DNA from: an uncultured Clostridia bacterium
Lineage (GTDB): Bacteria > Bacillota > Clostridia > Oscillospirales > Acutalibacteraceae
Length of the DNA stretch: 34,128 nt
Assembly: GCA_947165755.1 (NCBI GenBank)
Contig: CAMVBR010000005.1
Location: forward strand, 1-34,128
Direction: 5' to 3'
The notes below the pieces were generated by a model. That model was given only the letters and a program-made list of their open reading frames with translations. It made no database searches and had not been told where the DNA came from. The translations under genes were made by a program, and so were the position numbers. Below, in pieces: positions 19,710 to 28,208 of this stretch; position 1 is the first letter of the stretch, and every line of letters begins with the position of its first letter.

Positions 19710-19738
19710 ATTATATAGATTCAACACGTATTTGTCAA
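19710..19738 (-). promoter_or_regulatory. Consensus sigma-A promoter for yceD-rpmF
   Basis: Minus strand TTGACA (19733-19738), 17-bp spacer, TATAAT (19710-19715); both hexamers exact. Confidence 0.85.
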
Positions 19739-19777
19739 TAATAATTTTACTGACGATCAAGTTTTTTTATAAAACGG

Positions 19778-20194
19778 TCAAATAATTTCGCAGAGCTTGA
19801 AAATGCTTTCCGGCAGGTTCTCCTTCGCCGTGGACACGGTAAAGGTAAACACGGTACCGGTAAGATCGGAAAGCCGAGAGATCTTCTCGATAAAAGCGGC
19901 AAGCTCGTTATAATCACGGCCGCCGATTTTCAGCGTAGCGTCCACAAGGATATCCGTAATATCATGATCCCCCGCGCAAAGGCCGCTCAGAAAACCGTAA
20001 AACGCGTCGTAGCCACTGATGCCGTAATTCGCGGCGGCCAGCAGACGCACACGGTAGCTCACCTGATATCTGAGCAGATCGTCTTTTTCGACGCAAACCA
20101 CGTGGCCCTTGGATTCCGCCAGGGCAACGTTCACCGCGTCAAGAAGTTTTTTTGTTTTTCCGGAGCCCTTGTCTCCGATCAGAAGCTTTACCAT
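19778..20194 (-). CDS. Small P-loop ATP-binding protein of unknown function
   Basis: 138 aa with N-terminal Walker A LLIGDKGSGKTKKLL and Walker B-like ITDILVDAT; good coding context 22 bp after pgi. Confidence 0.75.
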   Translation of the reverse strand: MVKLLIGDKGSGKTKKLLDAVNVALAESKGHVVCVEKDDLLRYQVSYRVRLLAAANYGISGYDAFYGFLSGLCAGDHDITDILVDATLKIGGRDYNELAAFIEKISRLSDLTGTVFTFTVSTAKENLPESIFKLCEII

Positions 20195-20216
20195 ACTATA
20201 TCTTCCTTTCTTTTAC

Positions 20217-21563
20217 TTATTCTGAGATCCTGCGTTCCAGCTCTGCCCTCATATCTTCATATCCGGGCTTCCCAAGCAACGCAAACATATTCTTTTTATA
20301 GCTTTCCACACCGGGCTGATTAAACGGGTTTACGCCCAGAACATAACCGGAAACAGCGCAAGCCTTTTCAAGGAAATAAAAGAGTTCCCCCAGGTTAAAC
20401 GCGTCCGCCCGATCGATTTCAATAATAATATTCGGCACGCCGCCGTCCATGTGCGCAAGCAGAGTTCCCTGATACGCTTTGGAATTAATATACGAAAGCG
20501 TTCTGCCCGCAAGAAAATTCAGTCCGTCCGCATTTTCGGCGTCCGCCTCGATGGTGATATCGCATTTCGGCGTACGGAAGGTAACCACGGTCTCAAACAG
20601 GTGACGCTCCCCTTCCTGCACGTACTGCCCCATGGAATGAAGATCGGTTGAATAGATCGCGGAAGCGGGATAAATCCCCTTGCCGTCCTTGCCTTCGCTT
20701 TCTCCGAAGAGCTGCTTGAACCATTCGTTCATCATCGTATAATCAGGCTCATAAGAAACCATCATTTCGATCTTCTTGCCCCGGCGGTAGAAAATATTGC
20801 GAAGCGCTGCATATTTGTAGCAGTCGTTTGAAAAAACGTCTCCGTCCGCAAACTGTTTCATTGCGCTCGCCGCGCCTGCCATCAAAGCGTCGATATCAAT
20901 GCCTGCCGCCGCGATCGGCAGCAAACCGACGGCTGTAAGCACGGAATACCGGCCGCCGACGTTATCCGGCACAACGAACTCTTCGTACCCCTCCCGATCG
21001 GCAAGCGCCTTCAGCGTTCCCTTGACCTTATCGGTAGTAACGTAGATCCTTTTTGCCGCTTCCGTCTTACCGTATTTTTCCTCAAGAAGCTTTTTGAATA
21101 AACGAAATGCGATCGCGGGTTCCGTCGTCGTTCCGGATTTTGAGATCACGTTGACCGAAAAATCACATTCTCTGCAGATCGCAAGGATCTCGCTGATCTC
21201 TGTTGGGGAAATGCTGTTCCCGGTGAAGAGGATCTTCGGTCCGTCCTCTGTGATCAGATTATAGTTTTTGGATTTTACGAATTCGATCGCCGCGCGCGCA
21301 CCGAGGTAAGACCCCCCGATACCGATCACAACAAGCGCCTTGGAATCCGAACGGATCTTTGCGGCAGCCTTTTTGATACGCGCAAATTCATCTTTATCGT
21401 AATCAACGGGAAGCGTGAGCCATCCGTGATACTTATTTCCCGCAGCCTGTTCCCTGTTCTCCCCCAGAAGGCGCTGCGCCTGATCCACTTCCCCTGCGAT
21501 ATCGATCAGGTCCTGTTCACTCACAAATTTCTCAAGAAATCTGCAATTGAGTTTAATAGACAT
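20217..21563 (-). CDS. pgi: Glucose-6-phosphate isomerase
   Basis: [72 protein letters not shown]. Confidence 0.97.
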   Translation of the reverse strand: MSIKLNCRFLEKFVSEQDLIDIAGEVDQAQRLLGENREQAAGNKYHGWLTLPVDYDKDEFARIKKAAAKIRSDSKALVVIGIGGSYLGARAAIEFVKSKNYNLITEDGPKILFTGNSISPTEISEILAICRECDFSVNVISKSGTTTEPAIAFRLFKKLLEEKYGKTEAAKRIYVTTDKVKGTLKALADREGYEEFVVPDNVGGRYSVLTAVGLLPIAAAGIDIDALMAGAASAMKQFADGDVFSNDCYKYAALRNIFYRRGKKIEMMVSYEPDYTMMNEWFKQLFGESEGKDGKGIYPASAIYSTDLHSMGQYVQEGERHLFETVVTFRTPKCDITIEADAENADGLNFLAGRTLSYINSKAYQGTLLAHMDGGVPNIIIEIDRADAFNLGELFYFLEKACAVSGYVLGVNPFNQPGVESYKKNMFALLGKPGYEDMRAELERRISE

Positions 21564-21588
21564 GCCTGGATCTCTCCTCCGAATAATG

Positions 21589-21627
21589 ATTATATGGTAT
21601 TTTACAATAGATTTGAAATTATTGCAA
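21589..21627 (-). promoter_or_regulatory. Candidate promoter(s) for pgi
   Basis: Two overlapping minus-strand options: TTGCAA-17-TAAAAT (21599-21627) and TTCAAA-17-TATAAT (21589-21617). Confidence 0.4.
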
Positions 21628-21645
21628 GAGAAACATTTGATTTTT

Positions 21646-22848
21646 TTATATATTTTCTGTTCTCACGGAACGCAATATTCTTAAAAGCGCCGAAAAGAAG
21701 GTGATCGCAGGCACGTCGCAGGCAGCCCGCAGCGCATATTGCGCAATTTTATCATCCCCCGCATAAAAAACAACATGCCCCAAGGGCTGCCCCTTATTCA
21801 CAGGCGCATCGATCTGTTCGGCAAGTTCAACTTTCTGCGCAACATCTTTTACTGCGCCTTTGCTCAAAAGAACGTCCTGCGATTTCTCCGTATAGAGGGC
21901 AACTTCGCTTTGCTCCCCGTGGCATACGCGCACCGTACCGTATGATCCCGCGTCGAGCTCCGGGCGGAAGATCTCATAATTCGCAAAACCGTAATCGAGC
22001 AACGCCCGCGCGCCGTTAAACCGATCGTTGCTGCCGGCCGCGCCCATAACCACGGCGATCAGCCCAAGCCCATCGCGTTCAGCGGTTGCGGATACACAGC
22101 AGCCCGCCTTACTCGTCGTCCCGGTTTTCAGCCCGGTCGCTCCGGGGTAAAACCGGATCAGCCGGTTGGTGTTCACCAGCTGCGTATCCCCTCCGCGCAG
22201 CTCATCCATCCAAATGGTTGTAAAGTCGGTAATATAATCGATCTGAAGCAAAGCGCGCGACATCAGCGCCACGTCATACGCCGAGGTAAGGTGCGTCGTC
22301 GTGTCGTCGTCAAGCCCGGTGCAATTATCGAAATGCGTATCGGCCATACCGAGCTTTTCAGCCCTGTCGTTCATCAGCTCGGCAAAAGCGGCTTCGCTTC
22401 CCGCCACCGCCTCTCCAAGCAGCGTGCAGGCGTCGTTTGCGCTGTATACGGCCGCTGCCTTCAGCAGCTCCCGAACAGTCATCTCCTCCCCCGGCTTCAA
22501 CCAGATCTGAGAACCGCCCTTTTCGGCGGCAGTCTCGGAACAGGTCAGGATTTCATCAAATGAAAGCTTTCCGGCGTTGATCGCTTCGCAAACCAAAAGC
22601 AGCGTCATGATTTTCGTAACGGACGCCGGATACAGCCGCTGGTGTTCGTTTGACGCCGCCAAAAGGGTTCCGGTATTAACGTCCATCAAAACATAACTCT
22701 TTGCATGGACGTCTACTTCAGCGGACGTATTCACCGCAAGCAGAGCTTCGCTTGTTTCCGCCGGCATATCCTCCGGGATGGCCCCCGCGAACATCGACGG
22801 CGTCAGCATTAAAACAATACACAAAATAACAGAAATCATTTTTTTCAT
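21646..22848 (-). CDS. D-alanyl-D-alanine carboxypeptidase (DacF-like, S11 family)
   Basis: Signal peptide, [14 protein letters not shown] (SxxK), [12 protein letters not shown] (SxN), [13 protein letters not shown] (KTG). Confidence 0.93.
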   Translation of the reverse strand: MKKMISVILCIVLMLTPSMFAGAIPEDMPAETSEALLAVNTSAEVDVHAKSYVLMDVNTGTLLAASNEHQRLYPASVTKIMTLLLVCEAINAGKLSFDEILTCSETAAEKGGSQIWLKPGEEMTVRELLKAAAVYSANDACTLLGEAVAGSEAAFAELMNDRAEKLGMADTHFDNCTGLDDDTTTHLTSAYDVALMSRALLQIDYITDFTTIWMDELRGGDTQLVNTNRLIRFYPGATGLKTGTTSKAGCCVSATAERDGLGLIAVVMGAAGSNDRFNGARALLDYGFANYEIFRPELDAGSYGTVRVCHGEQSEVALYTEKSQDVLLSKGAVKDVAQKVELAEQIDAPVNKGQPLGHVVFYAGDDKIAQYALRAACDVPAITFFSALLRILRSVRTENI

Positions 22849-22881
22849 ACCGCATTCCTCCGTTATTTATATATGATTATC

Positions 22882-22925
22882 CAATCGGATTCATGCGGCG
22901 AAACAATCGGATTCCTGCGGCAAAA
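22882..22925. repeat. 22-bp direct tandem repeat, two copies
   Basis: CAATCGGATTCATGCGGCGAAA / CAATCGGATTCCTGCGGCAAAA, 20/22 identical, in the dacF-mtaB divergent intergenic region. Confidence 0.9.
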
Positions 22926-22934
22926 AAGTTTTTG

Positions 22935-22963
22935 TTGCAATTCGTCTTTCTGTAAATTATAAT
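22935..22963 (+). promoter_or_regulatory. Candidate sigma-A promoter for mtaB
   Basis: TTGCAA (22935-22940), 17-bp spacer, TATAAT (22958-22963). Confidence 0.65.
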
Positions 22964-22999
22964 TGAACCGTTATAACAAAAAAAGAAAGAAACGGTTAC

Positions 23000-24286
23000 A
23001 TGAGAGCTGCATTTGTCACACTTGGCTGCAAAGTGAATCAATATGAATCCAATGCCCTTGCGCAGCTTCTGCGGGAAAACGGTTTTACGGTGACCGCCGC
23101 AGAGGAAGAGGCGGATGTTTACGTCATCAATTCCTGCACGGTCACAGCGGAAAGCAGTCGAAAGTCCAGGCAGGCGCTTCGGCGGATCAGGCAAAAGCAT
23201 CCGGATGCGATTATTGTATTCACAGGCTGCTACGCACAGGCTTACAGCAGCGAACTCGATTCTCTTCCCGAAGCGGATCTTATCGTCGGCACAAAACAGA
23301 ATCAAACGCTTCCGCAGGCGATCATCGACTTTGCGCAGGATCGGCAAAGAAAAACGCTTGTATGTGCACATAACAAATCAGACGCTTATTCCGGCGTGGG
23401 CGCTGCCGCCTTTGAAGGACACACCCGGGCGTTTATAAAAATTCAGGACGGCTGCAATCGTTATTGTACCTACTGCATCATTCCGAGATCCCGCGGCTTT
23501 TCGCGTTCCCGTCCCCTGAGCGAGATCCGGGACGAGCTTGCGGCGATCGCAAACAACGGATATAAAGAAGTGGTATTCGTGGGCATCAACCTTTCCGCCT
23601 ACGGTTTGGATACCGGAAACAGTCTTTGCGATGCGCTTATGCTGGCTGAAAACACCCCGGGGATAAAAAGGATCCGTCTCGGTTCTTTGGAACCCGACCA
23701 CATTACCGATACCGTGATTCGCTCCCTGAGAACCATAACAAAGTTCTGTCCGCAGTTTCACCTCTCCCTGCAAAGCGGCTGCGATCGCACGTTAAAACGG
23801 ATGAACCGACATTACACTGCGGGAGAGTATGAAACGCTCTGCACCGATCTGAAGAACGCTTTTCCGGGCATTTCCCTCACAACGGATATCATCTGCGGCT
23901 TTCCCGGAGAAACAGAGCAGGATTTCATGGAGACCGTTTCCTTTGCCGAAAAAATCGGCTTTATGAAAGTACACGTATTCCCTTATTCAAGGCGGGCCTC
24001 CACGCCCGCGGCAGATTATCCCGACCAGATAGAAAAACAAACGAAGCTGCGCCGCTGTGCCGATTTACAACAGGTATGCGACAGCATCCGGCTTCGTTTT
24101 TTGCAATCCATGATCGGAACCGAGCAGAACGTCCTTTTTGAAACGCCGAAAGCCGGTTTTCAAAAGGGGTATACCGAAAACTATACCCCTGTTTGCGTAA
24201 AAAGCGATACGCTTCTTACCGGGCAAATTCTGAAGGTTCGCATTACCGGCGTTTCAAACGGGATCTGCTCCGCGATCCTTGTATAA
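23000..24286 (+). CDS. mtaB: tRNA (N6-L-threonylcarbamoyladenosine-37-C2)-methylthiotransferase MtaB
   Basis: TLGCKVNQYES N-terminus, INSCTVTAES, radical SAM CxxxCxxC (CNRYCTYCIIPRSRG), TDIICGFPGETEQDF, TRAM-like end. Confidence 0.93.
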   Translation: MRAAFVTLGCKVNQYESNALAQLLRENGFTVTAAEEEADVYVINSCTVTAESSRKSRQALRRIRQKHPDAIIVFTGCYAQAYSSELDSLPEADLIVGTKQNQTLPQAIIDFAQDRQRKTLVCAHNKSDAYSGVGAAAFEGHTRAFIKIQDGCNRYCTYCIIPRSRGFSRSRPLSEIRDELAAIANNGYKEVVFVGINLSAYGLDTGNSLCDALMLAENTPGIKRIRLGSLEPDHITDTVIRSLRTITKFCPQFHLSLQSGCDRTLKRMNRHYTAGEYETLCTDLKNAFPGISLTTDIICGFPGETEQDFMETVSFAEKIGFMKVHVFPYSRRASTPAADYPDQIEKQTKLRRCADLQQVCDSIRLRFLQSMIGTEQNVLFETPKAGFQKGYTENYTPVCVKSDTLLTGQILKVRITGVSNGICSAILV

Positions 24287-24298
24287 CCCGGTTCCTAC

Positions 24299-24323
24299 AA
24301 AAAAAGGCCGCCCAAGGGCGGCG
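24299..24323 (-). terminator. Rho-independent terminator at the left end of the palindromic element (minus direction, downstream of upp)
   Basis: Minus strand GCCGCCC-TT-GGGCGGC followed by CTTTTTTTG. Confidence 0.65.
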
Positions 24324-24604
24324 CAAATTAGGGATAATATAGCCGCAGCGGCGCGCTTATTTGTGAAATACTGCGTTGCAGGGGACGGATATCCGCCAGG
24401 ATTATCCGTCCCCTGCGCCTTGTCTTTCGCAAAAATCGCATCCGCTGTGGTGCGAAGCAGTTTTTTGCCTGCTATTTTTTGTCCGAACAATCTGAACGGC
24501 ACAGGGTAATCCTGACGGATACCCTGCGCCGGACAGGCAGTTCGGGCGGAAAAGAGCGGCAAAGAACCTATATTATCCCTTATTTGCACCGCCCAATGGC
24601 GGCC
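24306..24604. repeat. ~300-bp imperfect palindromic element with 37-bp terminal inverted repeats (MITE-like or large bidirectional terminator/structured RNA)
   Basis: 24306-24342 versus reverse complement of 24568-24604: 32/37 identical. Internal hairpins at 24378-24416 (13-bp perfect stem) and 24502-24526 (10-bp stem, one bulge). Confidence 0.85.
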
Positions 24605-24613
24605 GTTGTTATT

Positions 24614-25243
24614 TTATTTCGTGCCGAATATTCTGTCGCCGGCGTCGCCGAGGCCCGGAACGATATACCCGTGTTCATTCAGGCAATCATCCTGCGCTGC
24701 GCAGTAAATATCCACGTCCGGATGCGCCTCCTGAAGCGCTTTCAGCCCCTCCGGCGCGGCGATGGTGCATACGAATTTAATATTTTTGGGGCCTCTCTTT
24801 TTGATCATCATGATCGCATCGATCGCGGACCCGCCCGTGGCGCACATGGGATCGACAACGATAACGTCGCGCTCCTCTATGTCGTGCGGGAGCTTGCAGT
24901 AATACTCCACAGGCTGCAGCGTATCGGGGTCTCTGTAAAGACCGATATGCCCGACTCTCGCAGAGGGGATCAGCGCTGTCATACCGTCTACCATGCCGAG
25001 CCCCGCTCTGAGGATCGGAATGATCGCAAGCTTTTTGCCCGACAGCTTCTTTACGTGCGCGGTGGCGATCGGCGTCTCCACGTCTACCTCCTTCAGCTCC
25101 AGATCTCTTGTTGCCTCATAGCACATGAGCATTGCGATCTCGCTGATCAACGCGCGGAATTCTTTGGAGGCGGTATTTTTATCTCTCAAAATGGAAAGCT
25201 TATGCTGAATCAAAGGATGATTGGTAATTGTGATATTCGACAT
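24614..25243 (-). CDS. upp: Uracil phosphoribosyltransferase
   Basis: [36 protein letters not shown]...; PRPP-binding region [15 protein letters not shown]. Start at 25243 for RBS spacing; ORF track begins at 25345. Confidence 0.96.
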   Translation of the reverse strand: MSNITITNHPLIQHKLSILRDKNTASKEFRALISEIAMLMCYEATRDLELKEVDVETPIATAHVKKLSGKKLAIIPILRAGLGMVDGMTALIPSARVGHIGLYRDPDTLQPVEYYCKLPHDIEERDVIVVDPMCATGGSAIDAIMMIKKRGPKNIKFVCTIAAPEGLKALQEAHPDVDIYCAAQDDCLNEHGYIVPGLGDAGDRIFGTK

Positions 25244-25274
25244 GGAATTCATTCCTTTCCTTTTTGTTGGTTTC

Positions 25275-25303
25275 ATTATATAACACACATACAAAAAAAT
25301 CAA
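25275..25303 (-). promoter_or_regulatory. Candidate sigma-A promoter for upp
   Basis: Minus strand TTGATT (25298-25303), 17-bp spacer, TATAAT (25275-25280). Confidence 0.65.
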
Positions 25304-25313
25304 TAATATATGC

Positions 25314-25343
25314 GGAAAATCAGCGAAAAATCGCTGATTTTCC
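25314..25343 (-). terminator. Hairpin/terminator downstream of rpiB
   Basis: GGAAAATCAGCGA-AAAA-TCGCTGATTTTCC, 13-bp perfect inverted repeat with 4-nt loop; T-run ~12 nt downstream on the minus strand. Confidence 0.65.
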
Positions 25344-25345
25344 AA

Positions 25346-25786
25346 TCACTGCATATTCTCGATCTCTGTGATCTGATCAACGCGCCGCTGGTGACGTCCG
25401 CCCTCGAAAGCCGTATTCAGAAATACGTTTACAAGCTCAATGGCAGCCCCCGGGCCGATCACTCTTGCGCCGAGGCAAAGCGCGTTTGCATCGTTATGCA
25501 TACGCGTATATTTAGCGCTGAAATAGTCCGTGCAGCAAGCGGCGCGAATGCCCTTCACCTTATTGGCGGCGATCGAAATGCCGATCCCGGTCCCGCAGCA
25601 GAGAATTGCTTTTTCACATTGCCCGGAAACCACCAGATCACAGGCTTTTTTTGCCTGATACGGATAATCAACGGAATCGGTATTGTATGCCCCGCAATCG
25701 ATATATTCGACCCCCTGAGAATCAAGATAAGCTTTGATCTCTTCTTTCAGCGGATATCCTGCGTGGTCGGAACTTAATGCGATCAT
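25346..25786 (-). CDS. rpiB: Ribose-5-phosphate isomerase B
   Basis: MIALSSDHAGYPLKEEIKAYL, ILCCGTGIGISIAANKVKGIRAA. Confidence 0.96.
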   Translation of the reverse strand: MIALSSDHAGYPLKEEIKAYLDSQGVEYIDCGAYNTDSVDYPYQAKKACDLVVSGQCEKAILCCGTGIGISIAANKVKGIRAACCTDYFSAKYTRMHNDANALCLGARVIGPGAAIELVNVFLNTAFEGGRHQRRVDQITEIENMQ

Positions 25787-26493
25787 TGTTTTTTCTCTCC
25801 TTTGATTCTTTCTCTTTCCGCCTGCGGAAGCCGCAGGTAACTTGGCAGAAGAGCATCGCCGTCGATCCCCTCTTCGCCATTATTATACCGCAGCCAGGCG
25901 GCAAATGCAACACCTGAACCGTGCTGACGGCAAAATATTTCGGGATACATACTGTAACGCACGTCGTTTTTTTCTTCAAGAAAAGACGCTGTCAGCGCTG
26001 CGCCGTCGCCAAGAAGCAACACGCGGCTTTCCTGTTTACGCAAGTATTCATAAAAAGCATCCAAACGAATCGCGCAATCCGCCATGCGGCGAATAAGTTT
26101 TCCATCCGCATATTGAAAAGCCGCCGTATACACCTGATTGCATCTTGCGTCCATCACGGGGCAAATCAAAAAATCTTCCAGCATCGCACCGGCGGCAAGC
26201 CCTTCCAGGGTAGAGACGCCGTACACCTTTTTATCCGTACCGAAAACAAGTCCCTTTACCGCGGAAATACCGATCCGTACACCCGTGAAGGATCCGGGCC
26301 CCTGCGCCACGGCAAAAGCATCTATATCGCTTACGCAAACGCCGGCATTTCGCAAACAGGTATCGATCAGCGTCATCAGCGTTTCCGAATGCGTCAGCCC
26401 AAGATTCAGATACGTTTCCGCGATCAGCTTCCCGTCCTTTACGATTGCAGCGCCTGCGGATACCGCAGAACTGTCAATACCGAGAATCATCAT
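25783..26493 (-). CDS. tsaB: tRNA threonylcarbamoyladenosine biosynthesis protein TsaB
   Basis: MMILGIDSSAVSAGAAIV..., AVAQGPGSFTGVRIGISAVKGL. Start at 26493 overlaps the tsaE stop (TGATG); ORF track begins at 26502. Confidence 0.93.
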   Translation of the reverse strand: MMILGIDSSAVSAGAAIVKDGKLIAETYLNLGLTHSETLMTLIDTCLRNAGVCVSDIDAFAVAQGPGSFTGVRIGISAVKGLVFGTDKKVYGVSTLEGLAAGAMLEDFLICPVMDARCNQVYTAAFQYADGKLIRRMADCAIRLDAFYEYLRKQESRVLLLGDGAALTASFLEEKNDVRYSMYPEIFCRQHGSGVAFAAWLRYNNGEEGIDGDALLPSYLRLPQAERERIKGEKKQ

Positions 26494-26930
26494 CAGAAGC
26501 ACCCTCCCTTCACGGTGATCACCCGTTCGTTTTCATTTTGCGTTTTATCGATGGAAACGTCTATGATTCTGGAACTGTAATCGTTTTCAATGAAATCGCG
26601 TATATTCTCACTCCACTCAATAAACAGAACGCTTTCATCGGAGATGTAATCAAAAAAACCGGTAGAATACAGGTCTTCCTCCGTCGCCACGCGATACATG
26701 TCGAAATGATAGATATGGGGCTCTCCGCCATAATCGTTCACAAGCGCGAAGGTGGGGCTGGAAACGAAGGCCGTATTCCCGTATGCCTTCAGCGCGCCGC
26801 GTACGAAAGCCGTTTTTCCGGCGCCCATTTCTCCGCTGAACAAAACAATGCTCCCGCCGGCAATGTTTCTGCCGAGCGTTTCTGCAAGGCGCATGGTTTC
26901 CGATTCACTTTGTGTAGTATATCTCTGCAA
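26493..26930 (-). CDS. tsaE: tRNA threonylcarbamoyladenosine biosynthesis ATPase TsaE
   Basis: LFSGEMGAGKTAFVRGAL, VSSPTFALVNDY, IYHFDMYR. TTG start at 26930 preferred from the RBS GGGAG; ORF track begins at a TTG at 26939. Confidence 0.93.
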   Translation of the reverse strand: MQRYTTQSESETMRLAETLGRNIAGGSIVLFSGEMGAGKTAFVRGALKAYGNTAFVSSPTFALVNDYGGEPHIYHFDMYRVATEEDLYSTGFFDYISDESVLFIEWSENIRDFIENDYSSRIIDVSIDKTQNENERVITVKGGCF

Positions 26931-26955
26931 TATAGTCAACTCCCAAAAGAAGGTA

Positions 26956-26984
26956 TTGAAATCATTCGTTGAAAAATATATAAT
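26956..26984 (+). promoter_or_regulatory. Candidate sigma-A promoter for rodA/ftsW-type gene
   Basis: TTGAAA (26956-26961), 17-bp spacer, TATAAT (26979-26984). Confidence 0.6.
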
Positions 26985-27023
26985 ACAATTATAATTAGCA
27001 AGAAAGGCAAATGCTTCAAATAA

Positions 27024-28208
27024 ATGGAACGTATACTGCTGAAACTGAAAACTCTGATCAAAGAAACAGACCTGCTTCTGCTTTTTCTTTGTGCAGCCGC
27101 GTCTTTTTACGGGATCGTCATGGTATACAGCGCAACCCGCGCCGGTATTCCCGAGGGCGGGTTTATTTCCCGTGACGCCCGCACCATGCTGCTGGCGGTA
27201 GCGATCGGCGCCGTATTCGCAGTAACCGTTTCATTTATCGATTATAATTTTATCACAAAAATGTTCCCACTGATCGGGGCTGTTTGCCTCGCGCTGATGC
27301 TTGCGCTCTTTATTTGGGGCAAAGGCCCTGTGGAACGCCCCGACGCGAAGACGTGGCTCTCCTTGGGTTCCAGCGGTCTGTATTTCCAACCGTCGGAATT
27401 GCTGAAGATCGGTTTTATCATTACGTTCGGCATGCATCTGGAACTCATCAGCGACAAGATCACTCAGTTGCCGCATGTTTTATTGCTTTGCGCGCACGCG
27501 GCGATCCCGATCGGTCTTGTTGCGATCACCGGCGATATGGGCAGCGCGCTGATCTTCATCGTCATTTTTCTTGTTATGATGTTCTGCGCGGGCGTGCGGC
27601 TGCGCTATTTCGCCATCGGTGCGGCGCTTGTTGCAGCGGCGGCGCCCGCGATCTGGTATTTCATCTTCGACGCGACCCAAAAGAACCGCATTCTCGGGCT
27701 GATCTACCCGGAACGTTATGCGGATATCATGTATCAGCAAAATCAGGGAATGCGGGCGATCACCTCCGGAGGCTTCACCGGGCAGGGCTTATTCAACGGC
27801 GCCCTCACGCAAATCGACAACGCGATCCCGGAGGCCGAAAACGATATGATATTCACCTGTATCGGCGAAGAACTGGGGCTTGTAGGCTGCGCCGCGGCCT
27901 TGCTGCTTATTCTGGCAATCATTGCCCGTATTATGTTTGTCGGCCACAAGTCCAGATACGGCGCAACGAAACTGATGTGCTACGGCTTCGCGGGCATGCT
28001 TGCCGCGCAGACGATCGTAAACATAGGTATGTGCCTGTCGCTGCTCCCGGTCATCGGCATCACGCTCCCGTTCTTCAGCGCGGGCGGCTCCTCGAATCTC
28101 TGCGTTTATATCGGCATTGGCCTGATCCTCAGCATTTATCGTTTCGATAAAGAAAAGGATGCGGTCCGGTTCCGCTTTTCCAATCTTACGCCATTTACAG
28201 GTGCTTAA
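27024..28208 (+). CDS. SEDS family peptidoglycan polymerase (RodA/FtsW)
   Basis: ~10 TM segments, WLSLGSSGLYFQPSELLKIG, ENDMIFTCIGEELGLVG, LPFFSAGGSSNL. Confidence 0.94.
   Translation: MERILLKLKTLIKETDLLLLFLCAAASFYGIVMVYSATRAGIPEGGFISRDARTMLLAVAIGAVFAVTVSFIDYNFITKMFPLIGAVCLALMLALFIWGKGPVERPDAKTWLSLGSSGLYFQPSELLKIGFIITFGMHLELISDKITQLPHVLLLCAHAAIPIGLVAITGDMGSALIFIVIFLVMMFCAGVRLRYFAIGAALVAAAAPAIWYFIFDATQKNRILGLIYPERYADIMYQQNQGMRAITSGGFTGQGLFNGALTQIDNAIPEAENDMIFTCIGEELGLVGCAAALLLILAIIARIMFVGHKSRYGATKLMCYGFAGMLAAQTIVNIGMCLSLLPVIGITLPFFSAGGSSNLCVYIGIGLILSIYRFDKEKDAVRFRFSNLTPFTGA

Noticed and set aside
22882-22925. Possible CRISPR repeat
   Set aside because: Only two copies with no spacer between them and no cas genes; a plain tandem duplication.
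22877-23371. 164-aa minus-strand ORF upstream of dacF
   Set aside because: Antisense to the mtaB N-terminus and covers the divergent promoter region; no domain.
24254-24589. 111-aa minus-strand ORF (and a 76-aa plus ORF) in the palindromic element
   Set aside because: Coincident with the inverted-repeat structure, overlaps the mtaB 3' end, no clear RBS or domain; more likely non-coding.
24479-25306. 275-aa plus-strand ORF
   Set aside because: Mostly antisense to upp and starts inside the palindromic element.
25921-26580. 219-aa plus-strand ORF
   Set aside because: Antisense to tsaB/tsaE.
27284-28150. 288-aa plus-strand ORF
   Set aside because: Out-of-frame shadow of the SEDS gene; Arg/His-rich composition typical of a frame-shifted high-GC reading.
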